From JAJYTI01 sp035302145 (GTDB lineage Bacteria > Bacteroidota > Bacteroidia > Flavobacteriales > Flavobacteriaceae): DNA of 21,396 nucleotides. Made by a program: the position numbers and the translations under genes. Shown piece after piece: positions 14,967-21,396 of the stretch. How positions within the stretch are numbered: position 1 is the first letter of the stretch; each line of letters starts with the position of its first letter. Where the stretch lies: contig DATGSX010000059.1 in the NCBI GenBank assembly GCA_035302145.1, positions 1 to 21,396 of the forward strand. Direction: 5' to 3'. The notes under the pieces were generated by a model. The model was not told the origin of the DNA. It did no database searches and worked only from the letters and a program-made list of their open reading frames with translations.

Positions 14967-15965
14967 ATGTGGATTGAATTAGATAAAGGAAAACAAGAGC
15001 AAATATTTGAGCAAGTTGGCAATTCGATGGGGCTACCAGCTTTTGTCATTGAAAAAGACGCTTGGGTTTGTCTTCTTCTAAAAGCAGTGTTCCAATCAAA
15101 ATTCGCTGATGCTATTATTTTTAAAGGAGGAACCTCATTGAGTAAAGCCTATCATATAATCAATAGATTTTCGGAGGATATCGATTTAATTATCGACCGA
15201 AAATTATTGGGTTTTGGAAAGCTGACCTCTAAATCTCAGATAAAAAAGTTACGTAAAACTTCTGGAGGTTTTATAATAAATGAATTTAGAGAAGAGCTAA
15301 TCCATCAGCTTGATGATCTAGGTGTAGATAGAGAGTTATACGAGATTCGATATAACGAGGAGGTGAACGATATGAGCGATCCTAACACATTAGAGATTTA
15401 TTATAATTCTCTTTTCCCTATTTCTGATTCTTATATTCAACAGCGTGTGTTGCTTGAAATGGGCGCAAGATCTTTAACAGAACCAATGGAGAATAAACCG
15501 ATCCTTTCATTTGTTGATTCCCATTTTAAATCTTTGCCTTTTGCCATGCCTTCATTTGAAGTGCAAGTCGTGATACCAACAAGGACTTTTATAGAAAAAG
15601 TGCTATTATTACATGAAGAGTTTTTAAAACCTATAGAACGCATCCGGACAGATAGACTAACCAGACATTTATATGATTTAGACAAGATAATGGAGTCTGG
15701 ATATGGCGAAATGGCGATAAAAGACGAAAAACTATTTCAAACCATCGTGGAACATCGAGCATCTATTACTCCTATTCGTGGCATAGATTATTCGGATCAT
15801 AAAAAAGGTTCTTTAAAAATTATACCGCCAGTGGAAGCTCTTAGTGAATGGGAAAAAGATTATAAATCTATGCAAGAAAACATGATTATTGGTGAAAGTT
15901 TAAGTTGGACAAACTTATTAGAAAGCATTCAACGTATAGAAGATTATTTTAATAACAAGCTATGA
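14967..15965 (+). CDS. abiEii: AbiEii/AbiGii-type nucleotidyltransferase toxin
   Basis: The product has 332 residues. The nucleotidyltransferase signature is complete: FKGGTSLSKAY (52-62), the P-loop-like G-G-T-S-x-S-K, followed by FSEDIDL (68-74), giving the metal-binding Asp71 and Asp73. VIEKDAWV (28-35) is the usual lead-in helix. The rest is helical, with RTFIEKVLLLHEEFLKP and DRLTRHLYDLDKIMESGYGE typical of the family. Members transfer nucleotides to RNA targets, tRNA ends in studied relatives, and stop growth until the antitoxin acts. It pairs with abiEi (2-nt gap). Its stop overlaps the hsdR ATG by 4 nt (ATGA), so restriction-subunit translation is coupled to the toxin gene. Confidence 0.9.
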   Translation: MWIELDKGKQEQIFEQVGNSMGLPAFVIEKDAWVCLLLKAVFQSKFADAIIFKGGTSLSKAYHIINRFSEDIDLIIDRKLLGFGKLTSKSQIKKLRKTSGGFIINEFREELIHQLDDLGVDRELYEIRYNEEVNDMSDPNTLEIYYNSLFPISDSYIQQRVLLEMGARSLTEPMENKPILSFVDSHFKSLPFAMPSFEVQVVIPTRTFIEKVLLLHEEFLKPIERIRTDRLTRHLYDLDKIMESGYGEMAIKDEKLFQTIVEHRASITPIRGIDYSDHKKGSLKIIPPVEALSEWEKDYKSMQENMIIGESLSWTNLLESIQRIEDYFNNKL

Positions 15966-18900
15966 AATTTACCGAAGCACAACTAGAAACATCTTTTATT
16001 AGCTTATTAGAGCTGGAAGGTTATGACTATATACATGGCGAAGAGGTAATCCGAGATTCAAAAGAGGAAGTCTTAATTGAGGAGGATTTACGAGCGTTTT
16101 TAATAGCTACTTATCCAGACTTAGAAGAGGTGGAACTACAAAGTATTGTGCACGAATTGGCCTATCAACCTGCTTCGGATTTATACAATAGCAATAAATA
16201 TATTTGTAAGCTACTAGCCGATGGCTTCATCTTTAAACGCAACGACCACGCCAAGAAAGATTTACACATCCGATTCATTAATGTTAAAGACACACAGGCG
16301 AATAGCTACAAAATAGTCAATCAGCTAAAAATACAAGGAACAGAGCTTCGCATTCCAGATCTAATCTTATATATAAATGGAATTCCAGTAGTGGTATTTG
16401 AGTTTAAAACGGCCATTGAAGAAAGGATTACTATACACGATGCTTATAAACAGATTACTACACGATATAGACGTGATATACCAGAGCTGCTTAAATACAA
16501 TGCGTTTTGTGTGCTAAGTGATGGCGTAAATAATAAGGCTGGAAGTCTATTTGCGCCCTATGAGTTTTTCTACGGATGGAATAAGATTACAGGATATGAA
16601 ACCAAAGCATTAACTGGTATAGACACCACCACTTCCCTAGTTCATGGCATGCTTAATCACGCAAGATTATGCGATATTATTCACCACTTTATTTATTTTC
16701 CAGATACTACTAGGAATGATGTAAAAATACTAACTCGCTATCCACAGTATTATGCCGCTCGCAAGCTATTCGATAATATACTAAAGCATAGAAAACCAGA
16801 AGGCGACGGAAAAGGTGGAACCTATTTTGGAGCTACGGGTTCGGGTAAGAGCTTCGCTATGCTTTTTCTATCTAGACTTTTAATGCGTTCTACCAAATTC
16901 GCTAGTCCTACCATTATCCTTATTACCGATCGTACCGATTTGGACGACCAACTGTCCTCCACATTTACCAATGCCAAAACATTCATTGGCGATGAGAATA
17001 TTGTCAATATTACTTCTCGTGCCGATTTGCGTGAACGCTTACAAGGTATAGAAAGCGGAGGCGTTTACTTAACTACTGTTCAGAAGTTTGCGGAAGACTT
17101 GGAAATACTCTCCGATAGAAATAATATTATCTGCATTTCCGATGAAGCCCACCGAACACAAGTAAACTTAGACTTAAAAGTAAAAATTGGCGAAGACGGG
17201 GTTAAAAAATCCTATGGGTTTGCAAAATACCTTCATGACTCGTTACCGAATGCTACCTACGTTGGGTTTACAGAAACACCTATCGATAAAACTCTAGATG
17301 TATTTGGCCCAGTAGTAGATTCCTACACCATGTTTGAGTCGGTAAACGATAAGATTACTGTTCGTTTGGTATATGAAGGACGTGCAGCTAAAGTAAATTT
17401 AGATAGTAGCAAAGTAGCAGAGATAGAAGCTTATTACGAAAATGCTGTGTCTGAAGGTGCTTCCGAATATCAAGTAGAAGCAAGCCAGAAAGCTATGGCC
17501 AAAATGGAGATAGTATTGGGTGATCCCGATCGAATTAAAGCTATAGCCAAGGACTTTGTGGCGCACTATGAAAAGCGATTGGAAGAAAAAGCAACCGTGG
17601 CAGGAAAGGTAATGTTCGTTTGTGCTTCCAGAGCCATTGCATACCAACTTTATAAAGAGCTTATCGCTCTAAGGCCAGCATGGAGCGAAAAAAAACTAGC
17701 ATCTAATCTTACAGATAAAGAAAAGAAACAAATTTTCCCTATTGAATACGTAAAGATGGTTATGACACGTAATCGGGATGATGAACAAGCTTTATGGGAT
17801 TTATTAGGTACCAAAGACGAAAGGAAAGAGCTAGATCGACAATTCAAGCAAATAAAGTCCAATTTTAAAATTGCTATAGTTGTCGATATGTGGTTAACTG
17901 GGTTCGATGTGCCATTTCTAGACACTATCTATATAGACAAACCATTACAAACGCACAACCTGATTCAAACTATTTCTAGAGTAAATAGAAATTACAAAGG
18001 AAAGGATAAAGGTTTAGTGGTAGACTATATCGGCATCAAACGAAATCTAAACCACGCTTTAGGTTTATATAACAATGTGGACAGCGAAGACTTTGAAGAT
18101 ATAGAACAAGCCATAAATTTAGTTCGCGATCAGATGGACTTATTAAGGCAGTTCTTCCAAAATTTTGATGATAGCGATTACTTCCACGGCTCTCCTATGG
18201 AAAGACTACACTGTTTAAATCGAGCTTCCGAATTGGTATTACAAACCGAAGAATCGGAAAAGCTTTTTATGGGTGTAGTCAAGAAATTAAAATCTGCTTA
18301 CAACCTATCGGTTAGTTCCGATGCTTTCGCTGAGGAGGAAATACAGACCATTCACTATTACTTTGCTATTCGATCTATCGTTGCTAAACTCACCAAAGGA
18401 GAAGCTCCAGATACGGCGCAAATGAACGAAAAGGTAATCAAACTTGTAGAGGATGCCATTATCTCTGAAGGCGTAGAAGAAATATTTAAACTAGATGATA
18501 ATAAAGCCAATGCCATAGACTTATTTAATGATAAATTCTTGGATAAAATCGAGGAAATGGAATTCGAAAATACCAAGATTAAAATACTTGAACGACTTTT
18601 AAAGCAATCTATTAACGACTTCAAGAAAGTAAATAAAGTACAAGGTGTGGAGTTCTCTAAACGCCTACAAAGCATTGTAGATAGATATAACGAGCGAAGC
18701 GAAAATGATTTACTTGACTATGAAGGGATTCAATACGATACTTCCGAGCAAATGCTTGAATTAGTTCTTAAGCTTAGAGAGGAAATGACTTCGTATGAAG
18801 AGCTAGGAATAGATTACGAAGAGAAAGCCTTCTACGATATTCTTGCAGCCATTGCAAAGCAATACGGTTTTGAGTTTGATGATAACAAAATGTTAGAATT

Positions 18901-19093
18901 GGCCAGAGCTATCAAAGAAATTGTAGATAACACAGCTAAATATCCAGATTGGAGCCAGCGATCCGATATAAAAGCACAATTAAAAATGGACATCATAGTC
19001 AAGCTACACGAGTTTGGCTACCCTCCTATCACACAAGACGAAGTGTATGAAAATGTGCTTGAACAAGCGGAGAATTTTAAGAGGAATAGATAA
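15962..19093 (+). CDS. hsdR: type I restriction endonuclease subunit R
   Basis: The product has 1043 residues, in the usual range. The N-terminal nuclease has D133 in RIPDLILYING and E147-x-K149 in VVVFEFK. The motor has the Walker A motif GATGSGKS (290-297), DEAH (394-397), and a later QTISRVNR motif VI following FDVPFLDTIYIDKP. The helical C-terminal part (about 770-1043) should dock onto HsdM. It translocates DNA after recognition by the M2S core and cuts at a distance. Motif III reads GFTETP, not the common GFTGTP (E438). The start ATG lies within the AbiEii stop (ATGA). It is separated from hsdS by 5.7 kb of other defence genes, but strand and families match, so it is very likely the R partner. 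Confidence 0.96.
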   Translation: MKFTEAQLETSFISLLELEGYDYIHGEEVIRDSKEEVLIEEDLRAFLIATYPDLEEVELQSIVHELAYQPASDLYNSNKYICKLLADGFIFKRNDHAKKDLHIRFINVKDTQANSYKIVNQLKIQGTELRIPDLILYINGIPVVVFEFKTAIEERITIHDAYKQITTRYRRDIPELLKYNAFCVLSDGVNNKAGSLFAPYEFFYGWNKITGYETKALTGIDTTTSLVHGMLNHARLCDIIHHFIYFPDTTRNDVKILTRYPQYYAARKLFDNILKHRKPEGDGKGGTYFGATGSGKSFAMLFLSRLLMRSTKFASPTIILITDRTDLDDQLSSTFTNAKTFIGDENIVNITSRADLRERLQGIESGGVYLTTVQKFAEDLEILSDRNNIICISDEAHRTQVNLDLKVKIGEDGVKKSYGFAKYLHDSLPNATYVGFTETPIDKTLDVFGPVVDSYTMFESVNDKITVRLVYEGRAAKVNLDSSKVAEIEAYYENAVSEGASEYQVEASQKAMAKMEIVLGDPDRIKAIAKDFVAHYEKRLEEKATVAGKVMFVCASRAIAYQLYKELIALRPAWSEKKLASNLTDKEKKQIFPIEYVKMVMTRNRDDEQALWDLLGTKDERKELDRQFKQIKSNFKIAIVVDMWLTGFDVPFLDTIYIDKPLQTHNLIQTISRVNRNYKGKDKGLVVDYIGIKRNLNHALGLYNNVDSEDFEDIEQAINLVRDQMDLLRQFFQNFDDSDYFHGSPMERLHCLNRASELVLQTEESEKLFMGVVKKLKSAYNLSVSSDAFAEEEIQTIHYYFAIRSIVAKLTKGEAPDTAQMNEKVIKLVEDAIISEGVEEIFKLDDNKANAIDLFNDKFLDKIEEMEFENTKIKILERLLKQSINDFKKVNKVQGVEFSKRLQSIVDRYNERSENDLLDYEGIQYDTSEQMLELVLKLREEMTSYEELGIDYEEKAFYDILAAIAKQYGFEFDDNKMLELARAIKEIVDNTAKYPDWSQRSDIKAQLKMDIIVKLHEFGYPPITQDEVYENVLEQAENFKRNR

Positions 19094-19116
19094 TCTAAAA
19101 ATTAAATCGAATAACT

Positions 19117-19467
19117 ATGAGTCAATTAAACCCAGAACTTAATTTGAAATTAGAATCGTTCTTTGAGGAAGTCAAAATAAACATGCATCAGTTAGCTGAT
19201 AAAGCAGCTAGAAATATAAAACACCATAATAAAAGAGATCCATTAAAAAATTTATCTAAGAAATTTGACACTTTACCAAGACTAATTGAGAGCTTAACTT
19301 CAGATTTAGAAAGCTATGCTAATAAGGCTTTAGAAGAGTTCGATGAAAAAATTAAAAAACATTCAAAAACAGATCGTGAAATAGCAAGAAGAAAGTTAAG
19401 AGATGAATTTTTTAAGGAATCGAAAATTGTGCTGAGTGATGTAACCAAACAGTTTTTCAATAATTAA
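19117..19467 (+). CDS. small helical charged protein of unknown function
   Basis: The product has 116 residues, almost entirely predicted helix with heptad-like leucines (LNLKLESFFEEVKINMHQLA, then LPRLIESLTSDLESYANKAL) and many Lys and Glu. There is no signal, membrane segment or catalytic motif. It starts 23 nt after the hsdR stop in the same direction and is probably the last gene of that transcript. Coiled-coil self-association or binding to the restriction complex is possible but unsupported. I recognise no family. Confidence 0.6.
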   Translation: MSQLNPELNLKLESFFEEVKINMHQLADKAARNIKHHNKRDPLKNLSKKFDTLPRLIESLTSDLESYANKALEEFDEKIKKHSKTDREIARRKLRDEFFKESKIVLSDVTKQFFNN

Positions 19468-19516
19468 TGTTCATTGATATTTGACCAGAAATACTTTAAT
19501 CAATCTAAACTCATGG

Positions 19517-19631
19517 TTGCAACATAACGTTGCAATACTAAAGCTCATTTCTACAGCACAAACAACTCATAATCACACACCTAACACACATCACAAACTC
19601 TATTGCAACATAAATGCAACGATGTTGCAAC
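19517..19631. promoter_or_regulatory. cluster of TTGCAAC sites upstream of the HEPN-like gene
   Basis: TTGCAAC (19517-19523) and GTTGCAA (19529-19535) form a palindrome with a 5-nt spacer. A second group at 19603-19631 has TTGCAAC, TGCAAC and GTTGCAAC. The second group ends about 70 bp before the gene at 19703 and is followed by an AT-only stretch. This looks like an operator array for an unknown regulator. A related GTTGCAA plus AT stretch occurs at 1516-1540. Confidence 0.45.
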
Positions 19632-19702
19632 GATATTATAAGATACTTAGTTGGAATTAAAAATTACATTTTCAGTTTAAAATTTTCAATAAGTAAACAG
19701 CT

Positions 19703-20188
19703 ATGTCAAATCGCAATTCATCATCTTCTAAGAAAATTATTCATGAAAACCTACAATATCATGCTGCCTTAGGTTTTTATAAGAACGGAATTTCTCAAGC
19801 AAAAAATATCACTAAGGAAAAAGGAAATAAAATATTCGAAATTGCACCTGTTGCAGCAGTAAACCTAAGTTTTGCAGCAGAATTATTATTGAAGCTAATT
19901 TACCATTTGGACACGCAAAAAAGAATACACACACATGAGCTTAATAAAATTTTTTCTTGCCTTGATGTATCTAGGCGAAGAGAAATTGAAAATAAATATA
20001 ATGAGTATAAATTGAATACTTCTAATAAACTCCAACCGATAAAATTATCATTTAACACGAATGTAAATAATCCAGAAGATCGAAAAAACAAAAATGATAT
20101 CACTAACTTGTCATTTGGGTATTTCGGTCTTATGGTGCCACCCTTTTCGGTTCAAATGGTGCCACTTTTAGAGATACTACAATATTAG
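19703..20188 (+). CDS. HEPN-like protein, 3' end interrupted by IS21 element
   Basis: The product has 161 residues as it stands. Residues 15-100 are helical, with the pattern HAALGFYKNGISQAKNI, APVAAVNLSFAAELLLKLIY and HTHELNKIFSCLDVSRRREI, which resembles HEPN domains of the kind that end in a KGH-DL-like helix. From about residue 137 the reading enters IS21 terminal repeats (GYFGLMVPPFSVQMVPLLEI), so the last 25 or so residues are not original and the true C-terminus is lost or displaced. A cluster of TTGCAAC sites lies upstream. HEPN proteins often serve as RNase toxins, but the R-X4-6-H motif is not clear here. The family call is tentative. Confidence 0.5.
   Translation: MSNRNSSSSKKIIHENLQYHAALGFYKNGISQAKNITKEKGNKIFEIAPVAAVNLSFAAELLLKLIYHLDTQKRIHTHELNKIFSCLDVSRRREIENKYNEYKLNTSNKLQPIKLSFNTNVNNPEDRKNKNDITNLSFGYFGLMVPPFSVQMVPLLEILQY
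20123..20165. repeat. IS21 terminal direct repeats
   Basis: TTCGGTCTTATGGTGCCAC (20123-20141) and TTCGGTTCAAATGGTGCCAC (20146-20165) are imperfect direct repeats 23 bp apart, outside the istB stop. IS21-family ends carry such multiple transposase-binding repeats, often with GGTGCCAC. The outermost base of the element was not determined; it is probably within about 15 bp to the left. Confidence 0.65.
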
Positions 20189-20201
20189 ATAAATTTTATG
20201 T

Positions 20202-20939
20202 TTATTCATTTTTTAGTGCCCCTTTTCTCATGGATTCACCTTTAAGATCTATTCTGTGAGAAGAGTTAACTATTCGATCTAAAATAGCATCCGCTATTGT
20301 TCCTTCGCCTATAATATCATACCATGCTGACACTGGTATTTGGGAGGATAAGATGGTTGATTTGTTGTTATATCGATCATCAATAATATCCATAAGTGTC
20401 TCTCTATCATGACTATCAAAAGATTGCAGTCCAAAATCATCTAAGATAAGCAAGTCAGTTTTCAAGAGTTTGTTAAGCTCTTTTAAGTACGTGCCATCCA
20501 TTCTACTAAGCTTTAATCTCTTAAATAAACGAGCGGTATTAGTGTAAATAGTTTTGTATTCCATTAAGCATGCTTGATGCCCTAAAGCCTGTGCTAAATA
20601 GCTTTTCCCTACGCCAGAGGCTCCAGTTAGAATAATGTTTTCCTTTCTTTTCATGAAGTCTAAAGTTCCAAGGCGAGCAAACATATTCTTGTCTAGATTA
20701 CGGCTTTGTGCGTAGTTTACATCCGCAAGGCTTGCTGGTTGTCTAAAGTTAGCTTGTTTAATTAATCGAGTAATCTTTCGATCTTTACGGTGCTCCCACT
20801 CATGATCGGTAAGCAATGCTAGATACTCATCGATTGTAAACGACTCTAAGCCGTTGTCTTTAAGATGTTGCAAATGTAAGGTTGCCATAGCGCTAAGTCG
20901 CATTTGCTTTAGTTTTTCAATGGTTTGATTGTTGTTCAT
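20202..20939 (-). CDS. istB: IS21-family transposition helper ATPase IstB
   Basis: The product has 245 residues, the full length for IstB. The N-terminal helical part (1-95) has the typical MRLSAMATLHLQHLK. The AAA+ core has Walker A GASGVGKS (106-113) and Walker B LLILDDFG (163-170), then DIIDDRYNNKSTILSSQIPV and DAILDRIVNSSHRIDLKGES. IstB oligomerises on DNA with ATP and directs the IstA transposase to target DNA. Its start lies 26 nt after the istA stop, so the two are co-transcribed. All motifs are intact. Confidence 0.96.
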   Translation of the reverse strand: MNNNQTIEKLKQMRLSAMATLHLQHLKDNGLESFTIDEYLALLTDHEWEHRKDRKITRLIKQANFRQPASLADVNYAQSRNLDKNMFARLGTLDFMKRKENIILTGASGVGKSYLAQALGHQACLMEYKTIYTNTARLFKRLKLSRMDGTYLKELNKLLKTDLLILDDFGLQSFDSHDRETLMDIIDDRYNNKSTILSSQIPVSAWYDIIGEGTIADAILDRIVNSSHRIDLKGESMRKGALKNE

Positions 20940-20965
20940 AATGTAAGTTATTTTAGTTGTTTATA

Positions 20966-21396
20966 TTACTGATAAGCGGCTGCACCCCTTATATTCTGGT
21001 GCACTGGGATATGTGTTGTTTTACTTTCTTCCAAGTCTTGATAAAAAAGAGAGTTCTTGTCCATATTGTTTTTAAGGATGTTTTTAATACGCCTGTAAGA
21101 GACCATATCCGCCTTTAAAGCAATTTCACAAGCTTTGTTTAGTCGCGTAGAGCCATATGCCTTATGTAGCTGTATGAGTCCCATCACTCGTTTATACCCA
21201 ATTTCAGGATACTGTGCATTGGTGAGTATGTTCTCAACACATTCCACAACCTTTAGACCGTGGGATGTAGCTTTCTTTTTAAAATACTCTGGACTCCAAT
21301 CGCTATAGTTTTTATGCGTGCTACTTAGATGGTCTTTGTTGGTGATATAGCTTCCTTTAGAAAAACTGCGTTTGTGTAGAGCTATTCTCTGATGGT
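20966..21396 (-). CDS. istA: IS21-family transposase IstA, C-terminal part
   Basis: Reading leftward from the window edge, the frame is open for 143 codons to the stop at 20966-20968, so the gene continues outside the window. A GTG at 21245-21247 is only an internal codon: upstream in-frame residues (YFKKKATSHGLKVVECVENI) continue the IstA C-terminal pattern. The visible part has YGSTRLNKACEIALKADMVS and YRRIKNILKNNMDKNS, typical of the transposase tail. The catalytic DDE core is not in view. It precedes istB by 26 nt. Confidence 0.9.
   Translation of the reverse strand, partial: HQRIALHKRSFSKGSYITNKDHLSSTHKNYSDWSPEYFKKKATSHGLKVVECVENILTNAQYPEIGYKRVMGLIQLHKAYGSTRLNKACEIALKADMVSYRRIKNILKNNMDKNSLFYQDLEESKTTHIPVHQNIRGAAAYQ

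Larger units (their letters stand above)
20123..21396 (-). mobile_element. IS21-family insertion sequence, partial
   Basis: The terminal repeats, complete istB and the C-terminal part of istA are in the expected order on the minus strand, and the istA end of the element lies beyond the window. The visible end lies within the HEPN-like reading frame. Both IS genes look intact so far as they can be seen, so the element may be active. Confidence 0.85.

Overview
The window looks like an accessory region of an AT-rich Bacteroidota chromosome. The evidence is a DUF6150-type secreted repeat protein at the left edge, CHAP and fibronectin-III genes of a kind I associate with this phylum, few strong Shine-Dalgarno sequences, and a Bacteroidota-like type I restriction locus. 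I could not place it below phylum level. No rRNA, tRNA or CRISPR array was seen.

Layout. Positions 1-320 (minus strand) hold the start of a DUF6150-like gene. Positions 321-2912 are mostly non-coding and repeat-rich: a 126-bp tandem array, three diverged copies of a unit of about 60 bp, and a 10-11-bp degenerate array, interrupted by one small helix-turn-helix gene. Positions 2913-5017 carry four same-strand genes: a three-helix membrane protein, a CHAP hydrolase overlapping it by 82 nt, a fibronectin-III protein, and a lipoprotein with a C-terminal membrane helix. Three of these resemble a holin, an endolysin and a unimolecular spanin, with no phage structural genes beside them. A PD-(D/E)XK-type nuclease follows. 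A candidate non-autonomous element with inverted ends and 9-bp flanking repeats begins just after its stop codon.

Positions 7518-19093 are a type I restriction-modification locus, hsdM-hsdS-...-hsdR, whose interior is filled with other defence-type genes. In order these are an Abi_C (HEPN-like) protein, a Kiwa-like membrane/DUF4868 pair (kwaA-kwaB), an AlbA_2/RecG-like ATP-binding protein, a truncated second copy of the HsdR N-terminus, and an AbiEi/AbiEii-type toxin-antitoxin pair. The pair is preceded by an 11-bp-arm palindrome and its toxin gene overlaps the hsdR start by 4 nt. All genes point the same way with short gaps, so M, S and R are probably co-transcribed with, or at least embedded in, the extra defence genes.

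Positions 19094-21396 hold a small helical protein of unknown function, a HEPN-like gene preceded by several TTGCAAC sites, and an IS21-family element (istB and the C-terminal part of istA, minus strand). One end of the IS lies inside the HEPN-like reading frame.

Taken together this is a defence island layered by recombination. Its most interesting points are the lysis-like cassette, the duplicated HsdR head next to the AbiE module, and the small inverted-repeat element.
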